A stretch of DNA of 64,000 bases from assembly GCF_003429005.1 (NCBI RefSeq), contig NZ_QVQV01000001.1, forward strand, positions 861,864 through 925,863, given 5' to 3'. Under the pieces are notes generated by a model. It did no database searches. It was not told the DNA's origin and saw nothing but the letters and a program-made list of their open reading frames with translations. Position numbers and translations under genes: made by a program. This document shows, in pieces, positions 36,000 to 45,134 of this stretch. This DNA comes from Paraburkholderia sp. DHOC27 (lineage in GTDB: Bacteria > Pseudomonadota > Gammaproteobacteria > Burkholderiales > Burkholderiaceae). Each line of letters begins with the position of its first letter. Position 1 is the first letter of the stretch.

Positions 36000-36599
36000 C
36001 TATCTGAACAGCAGCGCCGAAAACAGGCGCGCCGATAGTCGTGCGCACACGCCGTGCGAGTAGGTTTCGATCATCTCCTGAAACGGCGCGTGATGTCCGT
36101 AGGCCACGCTCGCGACGAAAAAGAGGCTGACGGGGACCATATAAGGAAACGACGGCTTGATGCCGGAACGCACGAACATGTGCACGAACCATGTCGCGAT
36201 GGCGGCGCCCAGCATCCAGCCGGCGATGACCTCCGATACGGAATGCGCGGTATCGAAGACGCGGGCGACGGCGGTCAACACACCGATCGCGAGGCCGAGC
36301 GCCGCGCCCACGCGTGCGCTGCCTCCCTCGCAGCGAAACAGCAACGCAAAGGCGACGGTCCAGATGGAGGTCGAGAGCGTGGTATGGCCGCTGATCATGC
36401 GAAAGCCGATGGCCGGAATCTGCACGCCGCAGCCGAAATACAGAATCTTGGTCGCGCCGACCAGCGCCATGCCCACTGCCAGAACCAGCAGCCAGCGGAG
36501 CGCCAGTCTCCAGTCGGAAAGCGCCAGCCAGACGGCGCACACGGCGGCGATGGGCAAGGTCAACGCGGCGTCGCCAATATTGCTGATTGCAGTCCACAT
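36000..36599 (-). CDS. PAP2-family phosphatase
   Basis: A 199-residue integral membrane protein with five to six helices and a PAP2-type phosphatase pattern. The first motif is degenerate (around ATKILYFGCGVQIP). The second is SGHTTLSTSIW (SGH), and the third is RVFDTAHSVSEVIAGW, in which the catalytic His is kept but the usual Asp is Glu. Such enzymes dephosphorylate lipid phosphates such as undecaprenyl pyrophosphate or phosphatidate. The ATG at 36599 is chosen; an upstream extension reads as Arg-rich sequence that is not family-like. No neighbour indicates the substrate. Confidence 0.75.
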   Translation of the reverse strand: MWTAISNIGDAALTLPIAAVCAVWLALSDWRLALRWLLVLAVGMALVGATKILYFGCGVQIPAIGFRMISGHTTLSTSIWTVAFALLFRCEGGSARVGAALGLAIGVLTAVARVFDTAHSVSEVIAGWMLGAAIATWFVHMFVRSGIKPSFPYMVPVSLFFVASVAYGHHAPFQEMIETYSHGVCARLSARLFSALLFR

Positions 36600-36747
36600 A
36601 CGTGAGGTCGGCTCGGGAGGGATCGCCGTAGCGTAGCGGGAGCGCGCAGTGTGTTCTGCGCGTTTGCATACACAGTTGCGGAGAAGCCGGCGCAGCACTC
36701 TAACGCAATGCATTAGGTCAGCACCCTCAAGCAACGCTAAGGCAACG

Positions 36748-37755
36748 CTAAGGCAACGCAGCCTTGAAGAATCGCACCACCTCCGCGTTGAACCGCTCAT
36801 GAAACGCCGCGCGATCGAAGCCCGCCTCGCTGGTGCAAATACCCGGCGCGAGTTTCATCGTCTGCGGTCCGCAGGGCGGCAGAAAATCGAAGTGACCGGC
36901 GTGTTCGATCACGTGATACTCGGGGGGCGTCGGCAGATTGGCACGCACGGCATCTTCATAGAAGGGCGGCGGTTGATGACGGTCGTCGGCGGCGCCCCAC
37001 AGCTGCACGGGCACATGCACGCCGCTCAAGCCCGCGCGATCAAAGGCAAAACCAAACGCGGGCGCAGCCACGACGATGGCCTTGATGCGCAGATCGTGCA
37101 CCCAGACACTGGCCGGCGCATCGGCAACGGTGCCTGGATCGACGCCTGCGTGCTGGAGCGCGCTGCACAGATCGTGATCTGCATGGGCCGCGCAATACGG
37201 GCCGATCGCCGCGAGATCCGGCACCCCGCCCGCTGCCACCAGCACGGTAAAGCCGCCATTGGAAAAGCCAAAAGCGCCCACTCGCGCGGCATCCAGATGC
37301 GCATGCTGCGGCCACGTCTGCAGCATGTAGTCGATCAGCCGATGCAATTGCTGCGGCCGGCGCCACACTTTCATCACCTGACTCTGGTCCTTGAAGGTGT
37401 CGCCGTTATGGCTCAACGCGGCCGCGACGAAGCCTGCCTGCGCAAGACTCCACGCGGTGTCGTAGTGACTGTCGTACCAACCGCCGCCGCCATGTGACAT
37501 CACCACGAGCGGCAAGCCGCGTTCGGCGTCAGCGGCGAGCGGGGCCCCCGTTGCGACGGCCTGCGTGAAATCACCGAGTCGATGCGCGGAGGCGGGCGCA
37601 TCAGTGGGATACCAGATGCCGACCGTCAACGGCGCTTCGTCGCCATTGGCAATCTGCACTTCCTCGAAACCGACGTTCGCGGCCCGCGCCGGCGAGGCGA
37701 CGGCGGTTAGCACGGTGACGGTTAGCACGGCGGCGATGACATGGGCGAGTTTCAT
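36748..37755 (-). CDS. Exported alpha/beta hydrolase (dienelactone hydrolase-like)
   Basis: A 335-residue secreted hydrolase. A signal peptide (HVIAAVLTVTVLTAVASPARA) is followed by IWYPTDAP and PLVVMSHGGGGWYDSHYD, which supplies the oxyanion hole. The nucleophile elbow is GAFGFSNGGFTVL (GxSxG with Ser), and the C-terminal EHAGHFDFLPPCGP gives the catalytic His. The pattern is that of predicted dienelactone hydrolases and platelet-activating-factor acetylhydrolase-like esterases in the periplasm. The ATG at 37755 is chosen since GGGAG lies five to ten bases upstream. The substrate is unknown. Confidence 0.83.
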   Translation of the reverse strand: MKLAHVIAAVLTVTVLTAVASPARAANVGFEEVQIANGDEAPLTVGIWYPTDAPASAHRLGDFTQAVATGAPLAADAERGLPLVVMSHGGGGWYDSHYDTAWSLAQAGFVAAALSHNGDTFKDQSQVMKVWRRPQQLHRLIDYMLQTWPQHAHLDAARVGAFGFSNGGFTVLVAAGGVPDLAAIGPYCAAHADHDLCSALQHAGVDPGTVADAPASVWVHDLRIKAIVVAAPAFGFAFDRAGLSGVHVPVQLWGAADDRHQPPPFYEDAVRANLPTPPEYHVIEHAGHFDFLPPCGPQTMKLAPGICTSEAGFDRAAFHERFNAEVVRFFKAALP

Positions 37756-37826
37756 GCGCACTCCCAGCAGAAGCGGTTACGCCGCGTGGCGTTTTACATC
37801 GTCATGCTGCTACGGCGCGTGCATGT

Positions 37827-38468
37827 TCACGCGCCGCCGGCAAGATCGGCGAAGCTGATCGCGGTGGCGCCGCACGCTTGCGCAAGCGCGGCATCGTAGC
37901 TCGTGAACAGGACGGTGCAGTTTCCCGCGAGGCTCGTGAAAAGGTCGATCAGCACGGCGCGGGCAGGCGCGTCGAGTCCGCCCAGCGGTTCGTCCGCGAT
38001 CAGCACCGACGATTCACCGAGCACGGCCGCGGTAAAACACACCTTCTTGCGGGTACCAAAGGACATTTGCTCGAAGCGCTTGTCGAGATGCGGCGTGAGA
38101 CCGAAGCGGTCTGCCAGTTCGAGCGCACGGGCATCGAGCGGCGTGCGGCGCAACGCTGCCACCTCTTCGAGAAAGGCGCGCCCCGTTTGCAGCGGATTCG
38201 CCGTGCAATCTTCCGGCACGTAGGTGAGCACGGCTTTTGCCTTGGCGGCTTCGTGGCGCAACGAGTAACCGCCAAGCCACACCTCGCCCGCGTCTTGTTC
38301 GATCGCACCGGCGAGCACGCCGAGCAGGGTGGTCTTGCCGCTGCCCATTTCATCGCTCAACGCCACGCAGCCTGCCTCGCTGCGATAGCGCAGCTTCTCG
38401 AACAGGACGTGATCGCCATAACGTTTGCTGAGGTTCTCGAATCGGAGCATGAATGACGGTGTTTTCAT
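37827..38468 (-). CDS. Stand-alone ABC-type ATPase with atypical motifs
   Basis: A 213-residue ABC ATPase domain. Walker A is SDEMGSGKTTLL (the first Gly of GxxGxGKT is Ser), the signature is MSFGTRKKV instead of LSGGQ, Walker B is SSVLIADEPLGGLD, and the switch region reads TVLFTSYD, with Tyr where the H-loop His normally sits. The ABC fold is therefore clear but hydrolysis may be weak. No membrane subunit is adjacent. ATG at 38468 is used; the N-terminal extension before it is a low-complexity run of leucine, alanine and histidine codons. A CcmA-like or Mla-like role cannot be told from sequence. Confidence 0.75.
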   Translation of the reverse strand: MKTPSFMLRFENLSKRYGDHVLFEKLRYRSEAGCVALSDEMGSGKTTLLGVLAGAIEQDAGEVWLGGYSLRHEAAKAKAVLTYVPEDCTANPLQTGRAFLEEVAALRRTPLDARALELADRFGLTPHLDKRFEQMSFGTRKKVCFTAAVLGESSVLIADEPLGGLDAPARAVLIDLFTSLAGNCTVLFTSYDAALAQACGATAISFADLAGGA

Positions 38469-38676
38469 CAGGAAAGCGGGCCGCGTGTCGCGGGGTGCAT
38501 CGGGTGCATGTGGTGCTTGTAGTGCTTTTAGTGCTTGTAGCGGCAAGTTTAGCAGCGCGGGTTAAAACGTCCGCGCGCCACGATGAGCCGTGAAATTTCC
38601 GGCAACATGGGCAAGCGGTCTATCCGGCCAATTGTATGGCACCATTCGGTCGGACCGACACAGCTCGATTGAACGC

Positions 38677-39684
38677 ATGGGTAACGATCAGACGCGAGAG
38701 GCGAATCGCACGGCGCAGGCGCACGGCTTCACCGGGCATTCACGCGGCCATTCATCTGCCGAACGCACAGCCGCGTTTGTCATGTCGCCCGCCTTGGGCG
38801 ATACGCTCAATCTCCTCATCGTCGCCCACAATCTGAGCCGTGCGGGCTGGCGCGTGGATATCTACGGCGACCACACCCATGCGCTTGCCGCGTGGTTCCC
38901 ACACCTCTCCATTGCACCCGCACTCGCGCACGACGTAGCGCGAGCCGTGCTGGCGCGCTATCCGCTCGTGATCCAGATGCACCGTGACCGGCCGCTTGCC
39001 GACCTGGGCAGCTGGCATACCGGCTTTGTGGATTTGCACGACGTCGAATATGCGCGCAGTCATCACTGCATGGCGCAACGCTTTGCGGATTTTGCCGCCA
39101 CCCGCTTCGGCCTCACCGACGCCGTGACCAGCAACGGCATGCAGGCGCCCGCCGAGCTGGTGTTTCGCCGCTACGGTTCACGCGTGGCGATGCATCCCGA
39201 GGCCAGCACGGCGGATAAACGCTGGCTGCCGCGCCGCTTCCTCGAATTGTCGCGCCGTCTCAAGGAAGCGGGTTTTCAGGCGGAATTCGCGCTCGAAGCG
39301 CGCGAACGGGAACGCTGGACGACACTCAAGGGCGAACTGCCGCCGCTGCGTTCGTTTGCTTCGACGGCGTTGTTGGCAGCCTGGCTTTACGAGTCGGGCT
39401 GGTTCATCGGCAACGATTCGGGCGTGGGGCACCTGGCTTCGTCGCTCGGTATTCCTACCTTGACGATTTTCCGGCGGCGCGGCGTCGCTGAGCGCTGGCG
39501 TCCAGGCTTCAGTACGGGCGACATCGTGTTGCCTTCGTGGTGGCTGCCTACTGCAGGTTTGAAGGAGCGCTGGTGGCGCGAGAGCATCAGCGTCAAACGT
39601 GTGCTGAGGGCATTCGCGGCGCTGCGTGCGCGCGCCGCCGTACGAACCGCGGGCGTACCTGCAGCGGAGACATCGGAAGCGTGA
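38677..39684 (+). CDS. Glycosyltransferase family 9 (heptosyltransferase-like)
   Basis: A 335-residue protein with GT9-type features: SPALGDTLNLLIVAHNLSRAGW near the N-terminus, a donor-site AMHPEASTADKRWLPRRFLEL, and NDSGVGHLASSLGIPTLTIF, the usual acceptor/donor signature (D/NSGxxHLA). ADP-heptose:LPS heptosyltransferases show the same order. The first 40 residues are poorly conserved, so the start is uncertain among the ATG at 38677, a GTG at 38590 and a later ATG. It stands alone, with no LPS gene next to it. Confidence 0.82.
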   Translation: MGNDQTREANRTAQAHGFTGHSRGHSSAERTAAFVMSPALGDTLNLLIVAHNLSRAGWRVDIYGDHTHALAAWFPHLSIAPALAHDVARAVLARYPLVIQMHRDRPLADLGSWHTGFVDLHDVEYARSHHCMAQRFADFAATRFGLTDAVTSNGMQAPAELVFRRYGSRVAMHPEASTADKRWLPRRFLELSRRLKEAGFQAEFALEARERERWTTLKGELPPLRSFASTALLAAWLYESGWFIGNDSGVGHLASSLGIPTLTIFRRRGVAERWRPGFSTGDIVLPSWWLPTAGLKERWWRESISVKRVLRAFAALRARAAVRTAGVPAAETSEA

Positions 39685-39711
39685 AGGCTCACCCGAACGA
39701 AACCCGCATAG

Positions 39712-39975
39712 CTACCGGCGGCTGCGACTGGAAGAAGGATCGGGCCGCTTCGATGTGACTGCTTCGACGCTGCCGTTCACCGAATATTCGAGCGTGCAGA
39801 GCAACTGTTCGAGGCGGTATAACCGTCGTCGCTGCGCGGGTTCCGCGGGCGCCTGACGTAACGCGTGCAGACGGCTGCGCCAGTAATCCAGAGTCGGCAC
39901 CGTATCAGCCGGCGTGATGCGCTCCAGCACGTACTCGAGGTGCCGAAGCTCCCGTTCCATCTCATCATGGTTCAT
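39712..39975 (-). CDS. Small hypothetical protein
   Basis: An 87-residue protein starting MNHDEMERELRHLEYVLERI, rich in Glu, Arg and Leu and likely helical, with a basic tail. I do not recognise a family. A GGGAA-like ribosome site lies seven to eleven bases before the ATG at 39975, and the frame has protein-like composition. It lies between a GT9 gene converging on it and the Rieske/FAD reductase upstream. Function unknown. Confidence 0.6.
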   Translation of the reverse strand: MNHDEMERELRHLEYVLERITPADTVPTLDYWRSRLHALRQAPAEPAQRRRLYRLEQLLCTLEYSVNGSVEAVTSKRPDPSSSRSRR

Positions 39976-40101
39976 TTTATGTTCCCGAGGCGTTGTTGTT
40001 ATCGGGGCGGACTGGTCTCGTTCCTCTGCGTGTCTCAGCGGCAGAGGGACTATTTTTGCGGGGGCGGCTGTCATGGCCGGACGTTCTCGATGCGCCGTTT
40101 T

Positions 40102-41661
40102 TCAATCGACCAGAGCGGCTTCCGCGGCTTTGGCGAGGCGCAGCGCTTCATCGGGCGAGAGGCCGGCTGGCATGGCTTCGATCAGCCGCGCGGTGGCGGC
40201 TTCGCGCTCACAGGCGAGCACGGCGACCGTCACACCGGCTTTCACGTAAAGCGCGAGGAATTTCAGGCTGGCGAGATCGCCGTCAATCAAGACGTCATCC
40301 CAGCCGCTCGCATGTCCGAGATACTCGAAGCGCTTGCCGTAGTGATAGGTCCAGAAATACGGCACGGCCGCGTAGCGATGACGCGCGCCGCACATGTTTT
40401 GCGCCGCGATGAACGCATGTTGCTGGGCCACACGCCAATGCTCGATACGCAGGGGCTCTTCGTTTTCGTGGAGAGGGAACGCGGCGATATCACCCGCGGC
40501 ATACAAGCAGGGCGCGGCCTGCATGCCTGCATTGACGAGCACGCCGCCGTCCTTCTGCAAGGGCAGGCCTTTGATGAATCCCGTGGCGGGCGAAACGCCC
40601 ACGCCAATCAACACGACGCTCGCCGCAACGCGCTTACCGCTTTCCAGCGCGACTTCCTGCACGGCGGTCTCGCCGGTGAGCCGCGCCACTTTCTCATTCA
40701 GATGAAACACGACGCCATTGCTTTCGTGCAGTTGTTTGATGCGCGTACCAAATTGCTCGCCAAACTGTTTTTCGAAGGGAATGGCTTCAGGTGCGATCAC
40801 GGTCACCGGATTGCCGCGCTTGCGCAAAGCGGCGGCCACCTCCAGGCCGATGAAACTGCTGCCGATCACCGCAACCGGTTTGCCGGATTCGACGGCGTCG
40901 CACAGCCCGATCGCATCGCGCAGATTGTGCAGGACGTGTACGCCTTTTAGATCGTGTCCGGGCAAGGGCGGCATCCTGGCGTGGCTGCCGCTTGCGAGCA
41001 ACGCGGTGTCGTAACACAAGGTGCGGCCGTCCGCGAGACGGACGGCTTTCGCCGGGACATCGAGTTCGGTCACCGTTGCGTTGATGCGTTCGATCTGTTG
41101 CTGCACATACCACTCGGCTGGCATGAGAGGCCAGACGTCGTTCGGCGGCATTTCGCCCGAGGGCACGAATTTGCTCAATGCCGTGCGATCGTAAGGCTCG
41201 TGGTCCTCGTCGCCGAGCAGCGTCAGCTTTCCCGCGAAGCCGCTCATGCGCAACGCGGCGCACGCCGCCGCGCCGGCCGCACCTGCGCCGATCACGAGAA
41301 ATTCAGGTTTGTCGGCGAGATTTTCCGCGCTGTCGTGACGGGCGATTTTTTCCGGCGTGACCATGACTTCGCCGTTTTCCACCGTAACCGGATAGCGATC
41401 CAGGCCGGCGAGCGCAGGCGGTTCGAGCACGTTGCCCGTTGTAATTTCGAAGGTCCCTTTATGCCACGGACAGACAATGTGGCCATTGCACAGCGCGCCT
41501 TCTTCGAGCGGAGCGCCAGCATGAGGGCAATCGGCGCTGAGCGCATGCACGGTGTCGCCCTGTCTGACGAGCAGGACAGGTTGTTCATCCACTACCACTC
41601 GCGTGGCGCGATCCTCATGCAGTTGCGTCAATTGGGCGACGCGCCGGGCAGTGGCTGTCAT
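40102..41661 (-). CDS. Rieske-domain FAD-dependent NAD(P)H oxidoreductase (AIFM3-like)
   Basis: A 519-residue fusion. Residues ~10-105 are a Rieske [2Fe-2S] domain with CPHAGAPLEEG and CPWHKGTFEI ligands. The rest is a two-dinucleotide-fold reductase: FLVIGAGAAGAAACAALR for FAD, VAVIGSSFIGLEVAAALRKRG for NAD(P)H, and a C-terminal FAD motif CLYAAGDIAAFP. This order matches AIF-like ferredoxin reductases, which pass electrons between NAD(P)H and ferredoxin or an oxygenase. The ATG at 41661 is supported by GAGGAA upstream. No oxygenase gene is adjacent, so the electron acceptor is not evident. Confidence 0.9.
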   Translation of the reverse strand: MTATARRVAQLTQLHEDRATRVVVDEQPVLLVRQGDTVHALSADCPHAGAPLEEGALCNGHIVCPWHKGTFEITTGNVLEPPALAGLDRYPVTVENGEVMVTPEKIARHDSAENLADKPEFLVIGAGAAGAAACAALRMSGFAGKLTLLGDEDHEPYDRTALSKFVPSGEMPPNDVWPLMPAEWYVQQQIERINATVTELDVPAKAVRLADGRTLCYDTALLASGSHARMPPLPGHDLKGVHVLHNLRDAIGLCDAVESGKPVAVIGSSFIGLEVAAALRKRGNPVTVIAPEAIPFEKQFGEQFGTRIKQLHESNGVVFHLNEKVARLTGETAVQEVALESGKRVAASVVLIGVGVSPATGFIKGLPLQKDGGVLVNAGMQAAPCLYAAGDIAAFPLHENEEPLRIEHWRVAQQHAFIAAQNMCGARHRYAAVPYFWTYHYGKRFEYLGHASGWDDVLIDGDLASLKFLALYVKAGVTVAVLACEREAATARLIEAMPAGLSPDEALRLAKAAEAALVD

Positions 41662-41907
41662 GATGCGTTCCTCGATGCGAGCGCCGCGTCGCAAACCGTC
41701 CGCGCGGCTTGTTTCAGTTGTGCCTGGAAATTCCTCTTTTCAATGCGTGCAGCGGATACGGCGAGAGCGGCAGCTTGCATGCCGCCGCTCTCTGCTTCAT
41801 TCAGGTATTCGAGTAGAAGCGAACAACGTACCCGCTACATCGAACCTTGGTTGCCAATCAGACATTGGCCATTCAGACCGCTTTAAGTGACGTTTAAAGA
41901 CCGCGCT

Positions 41908-42270
41908 TTAATGGCCGTTCTGCATGTTGCCGTTCTGCATGGGCTGCGCCGAGTTGTAATTGGCGTTGCCATTCGACGTAGCGGAATTCGGTGTCGATCC
42001 ACTACCCGTACCCATGCCGCCGCCGGTCGCGGTGGTGCCCGGCGAACCATAGCCGCTGGTATCGCCACGGTTCATGCTGCCGGTGTTCGGCGTCGGGCTC
42101 GCTACGCCACCTGCGCCGCCGGCATTGCCGCCGCCGGCGCCGATACCGCCGCCATTACCGCCTGCGCCGCCACCGCCTTCACCGCCGCCCGCGCCGCCAG
42201 CTGCATATACACCGCCCGAAAGCGCCATCACGAGAGCGGATGCCAGAAGTTTCTTCGTTGTGCTGTTCAT
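41908..42270 (-). CDS. Glycine-rich exported protein
   Basis: A 120-residue secreted protein. A signal peptide (KLLASALVMALSGGVYA) is followed by a run of Gly/Ala clusters (GGEGGGGAGGNGGGIGAGGG) and a Ser/Asn/Thr-rich tail ending MQNGNMQNGH. Proteins of this type occur in Paraburkholderia envelopes without known function. GGAGG lies nine bases before the ATG at 42270. Low sequence complexity limits any family call. Confidence 0.75.
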   Translation of the reverse strand: MNSTTKKLLASALVMALSGGVYAAGGAGGGEGGGGAGGNGGGIGAGGGNAGGAGGVASPTPNTGSMNRGDTSGYGSPGTTATGGGMGTGSGSTPNSATSNGNANYNSAQPMQNGNMQNGH

Positions 42271-42640
42271 TGCGAAATCCTCCACTGAGTTGAGTTGAGT
42301 CGCAGACGCAAACTGCTGGCTATCTGCACGCTTTTAGTGGCGCAAGCGGCGTGCCGCAGGCGGCTTTTTTACTGGCGTAAGTAGGGACGAACAGAGCAAA
42401 CTCGCGTGCCGCGCATGCGGGTAGGCCGTTGCATGCCATTGCTTAATGAAGTCAGCGCGAGGTGTGGGCGAACTTGTTGAAGTGATCGTTTGAACCGCAG
42501 CGTTCAAACCTTGCATGGACCGTGTAAGAAACGCTAGAGCGTGCCGCTTGCGCAAAAAATGCAAAAGCGCTCGTGGCCCAGTGGGCGACGAGCGCTTTCA
42601 ATCGTCCAGGCAGGGGACGACGTTTATGTCTGCGGTGCGG
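42271..42640. other. Intergenic region with a strong terminator
   Basis: This 370-base gap lies between the DUF3309 gene and the Gly-rich protein gene, both on the minus strand. Its main feature is the hairpin at 42564-42598. The promoter of the Gly-rich gene should lie in the lower half. No coding frame convinces me. Confidence 0.45.
42564..42598 (-). terminator. Strong intrinsic terminator for the DUF3309 gene
   Basis: AAAGCGCTCGT (42564-42574) pairs perfectly with ACGAGCGCTTT (42588-42598), and the loop holds a further GCCC/GGGC stem. On the minus strand the hairpin lies 42 bases past the DUF3309 stop and is followed by TTGCATTTTTT. This is the clearest Rho-independent terminator in the window. 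Confidence 0.8.
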
Positions 42641-42796
42641 TTATATCTGGCCCATCACGACCAGTACGACCACGACGATGACAACGATACCGATGGTGCC
42701 GGTTGGTGCGTAGCCCCATGAACGGCTGTGCGGCCATGCAGGAAAGGCGCCGATGAGCAGCAGGATCAGTACGATCAGCAGGATGGTTCCCAACAT
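42641..42796 (-). CDS. DUF3309 small membrane protein
   Basis: A 51-residue hydrophobic protein that starts MLGTILLIVLILLLIGAFP, continues WPHSRSWGYAP and ends with a Val/Ile-rich helix closing in MGQI. The two helices around the conserved WPHSRSWGY loop are the DUF3309 signature, a family of tiny membrane proteins of unknown role that is very common in proteobacteria. The ribosome site is GGAGG, four bases from the ATG at 42796. It is followed by a strong terminator. Confidence 0.85.
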   Translation of the reverse strand: MLGTILLIVLILLLIGAFPAWPHSRSWGYAPTGTIGIVVIVVVVLVVMGQI

Positions 42797-42962
42797 AAGG
42801 CCTCCGGGATGTAATTGATTTTTACAGAGGCATCAATGACCTCTGCACCTGAGGCTGATGGAGCACGTCTCGTGCCAGGCGCAACCGGTTGCCCGAGCAA
42901 ATGCGGCAACGCGCGAGTGGACGTGCGTTTGCAGCCCGCTCGCTACATCGAAAACGCGGCGC

Positions 42963-42986
42963 GGCGCGGCGCCTGCGCGCCGCGCC
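42963..42986 (-). terminator. GC-rich terminator of the SH3/NlpC gene
   Basis: GGCGCGGCGC (42963-42972) pairs perfectly with GCGCCGCGCC (42977-42986) around a four-base loop. Read on the minus strand it lies 17 bases after the SH3/NlpC stop and is followed by GCGTTTT. A likely intrinsic terminator with a short T-run. Confidence 0.65.
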
Positions 42987-43002
42987 AACGCGTTATTGCG
43001 TG

Positions 43003-44577
43003 TCAACTCGCTGGATTGTCGTCGTCGGGTTGAACAGGGGTGCCGGCCGAAGGCGAACCGATGATGCTGATCTGGAAAATGGGCGTCGCCGCGAGCGACT
43101 GCAAACTCGGGTCTTCAGGAATCCGCACGAGCAGCGGCAGTATCACCGAGCCGCCAATCACGGCGCGACGGCTGTTGTCGGCAGGCCGCAGTCCCCACAC
43201 ATCCTGATAGACGAGCGGCACGATCCGGTGATCGTACGTGGTGTTACCCAGATACAGCATGACGTGCCCGCCAATGTAGATGAGCGTGCGCATCGGCGCG
43301 CCGTGTTGCGCCAGATAGTCGAGCCGTTCGGCAGGCGAGGATGAGGACAGATCGACCATCTGGCCCGCACTCATCTGCGTCGACGAATGGCGCGGCAGCC
43401 AGACGCCAAAGGTCGCAAAGATGCTTTGCAGTTCGGACGAGCAGTCGTTGTAAAAACCGCTATTGCCCCAGCCGTAAGGACGCCCGATCAGCGTTTTCAT
43501 CAGCATGGCGAGGTGACGCGGCGTGGCCGCGAGCGGCACCGCAGCAATCTGCGCGTCCGTGAGCGGGGCGATGCGTACGAGCGCGTGGCCGTTCGCGTCG
43601 CGCGCCGGAACCATGACGTTGACCGGCGTCTTGTCTTCGCTGGGGGCGAGCGGCAGCAAGGTGCCGGCGGGGGCGTCGAAGCGGAATACGCCCTGACTGT
43701 CCCGCACCGGCGCTGACGCGACGATCACCGCGCCGAGCGCGTCGCGCGCTGCACTGCGCCAGATATCCACGAACGACGCGTTGACCATGCCGACCTTGTC
43801 GCTGCGTACCCAGCCTTGCACGTCCGGCGTCTGCACGTAAAACCAGCCGCCGTCGACACTGCTGCCCAGCACGTACAACGGTGTGCCGGGCCGTGCCGCG
43901 GAAATCTGCAGATTGTCGAACGGGTAGCCTTCGCCTGCGAGCCGGTGATCGTAGTACGACGGATCCATGGTGGGCAGTTCGCGCACCAGCAGATTGTCCG
44001 TGGCAATGGCGCGGCGCGCGGCATCGTAGCCCGGCGTGCGCTCGAACTGGCCGACATCCATGTTTTGTGCAATCGCGTCAATCCATGCGGCGGTGTGCGG
44101 CCGGAAGTTTTCGCCATAGCCGATCTCGTGATCCGGCTTGTCGCGATTGTCGTAGTTCGCGATCCGGCGGCGTTGCAGGGCGGCGATATCCGCACCATTG
44201 CCCGAATACACGCGGGTCTCGACGAAGGTGCTGTTCCACGGCGACGGTGCGTTGGCGGCGGTGCCAAAGTAGCGTGCGCGCAGGCTGTCCAGATGATTGT
44301 GCTGGTCCTCGGCGCTCAGAAACGGCTGATCGTAGGTGGAGCTGGCCGGAGCGATCCAGTGGTCGACGTTCTGATCGTAGGCAGCCATCGGATACAGGCT
44401 GACGGGGTCGACATCGCTCTGGCTTGCGGGTCGGGAAGGCGCCGAGTTGCAGGCGGCCAGCGCGAGGCAGAACGCGGCCGCGCCGACGCGTAGTGACGCA
44501 TTGAGAGCGCGTCTATGCTGCGAGCGGGAGTGATCAGGACAGGCAGCCTGGTTTTGCAGCAATGCAGCGAAGAGCAT
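43003..44577 (-). CDS. SH3-domain and NlpC/P60 peptidase, lipoprotein
   Basis: A 524-residue cell-wall hydrolase. The N-terminal segment AAAFCLALAACNS holds a lipobox (LAAC), so it is probably outer-membrane or periplasm anchored. Bacterial SH3-like regions follow (GTPLYVLGSSVDGGWFYVQTPDVQGWV and a second near 300). The C-terminal NlpC/P60 domain has the catalytic Cys in NDCSSELQSIF and the His in GGHVMLYLG. Such enzymes cut peptide bonds in peptidoglycan stems. The ATG at 44577 is chosen because the lipoprotein signal then starts at the N-terminus, with a 30-residue n-region. Confidence 0.85.
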   Translation of the reverse strand: MLFAALLQNQAACPDHSRSQHRRALNASLRVGAAAFCLALAACNSAPSRPASQSDVDPVSLYPMAAYDQNVDHWIAPASSTYDQPFLSAEDQHNHLDSLRARYFGTAANAPSPWNSTFVETRVYSGNGADIAALQRRRIANYDNRDKPDHEIGYGENFRPHTAAWIDAIAQNMDVGQFERTPGYDAARRAIATDNLLVRELPTMDPSYYDHRLAGEGYPFDNLQISAARPGTPLYVLGSSVDGGWFYVQTPDVQGWVRSDKVGMVNASFVDIWRSAARDALGAVIVASAPVRDSQGVFRFDAPAGTLLPLAPSEDKTPVNVMVPARDANGHALVRIAPLTDAQIAAVPLAATPRHLAMLMKTLIGRPYGWGNSGFYNDCSSELQSIFATFGVWLPRHSSTQMSAGQMVDLSSSSPAERLDYLAQHGAPMRTLIYIGGHVMLYLGNTTYDHRIVPLVYQDVWGLRPADNSRRAVIGGSVILPLLVRIPEDPSLQSLAATPIFQISIIGSPSAGTPVQPDDDNPAS

Positions 44578-44678
44578 GGGACGCGGCGGTGATTGGCAAG
44601 ATGCAGATGATACGATGCTCCGCGCCGCGTGCGCGCTCAAAGCCGTGTGAGTGTGACCGCTCCGTGACGACGCTGGGA

Positions 44679-45134
44679 TTACTGCGCAGGCGCCGGCGGC
44701 GTGCCGGGTCCGGGGCCATCTTCCCTCGGCTTGCCGCCGCGCGGCGCGCGGTTTGCCACGGCGATATCTTCCGCGAGACTGGTGCGCAGCGTCGCGATGG
44801 CCTGATCCGGATTGGCTGGCTTCAGTTGTTCGCGTGCCAGCGCGTCGTACACGAAGTGGCGCAACATCGGATCCTGCGTTTTGTTCAGCACGTCATGGTA
44901 GACCGCGATCATGTCGTTCTCGTGCCCGGTCATCGCATAGAGACGGCGCAGCTGTTCGAGGTCGTTGATCACCGCGAAGCCGGGTCCGCGCGGCGGTCCA
45001 AAACCGTCGCCGCCGTGCGGCGGCTGACCGTGACCCGGCATGAATGGGGGCGGCGGTGCGTCCTGCGCGCTGGCGGACGTGACGGCGGCGCTCAGGAGGG
45101 CCGCGAGGAGTGCAGTCGAAAGGGCCTTTTGCAT
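44679..45134 (-). CDS. Small exported protein, unknown
   Basis: A 151-residue secreted protein. A signal peptide (LSTALLAALLSAAVTSASA) leads to a His/Gly/Pro-rich stretch (PPPPFMPGHGQPPHGGDGFG) and a helical core, LEQLRRLYAMTGHENDMIAVYHDVL, then a Pro-rich tail. The core recalls small periplasmic metal- or stress-related proteins such as CpxP/Spy-like or LTXXQ proteins, but the LTxxQ motif is absent. Function unknown. GGAA lies near the ATG at 45134. Confidence 0.7.
   Translation of the reverse strand: MQKALSTALLAALLSAAVTSASAQDAPPPPFMPGHGQPPHGGDGFGPPRGPGFAVINDLEQLRRLYAMTGHENDMIAVYHDVLNKTQDPMLRHFVYDALAREQLKPANPDQAIATLRTSLAEDIAVANRAPRGGKPREDGPGPGTPPAPAQ

Noticed and set aside
42963..42986. GC-rich palindrome as a protein-binding site
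   Set aside because: Position just after a stop codon and followed by T on the minus strand fits a terminator better.
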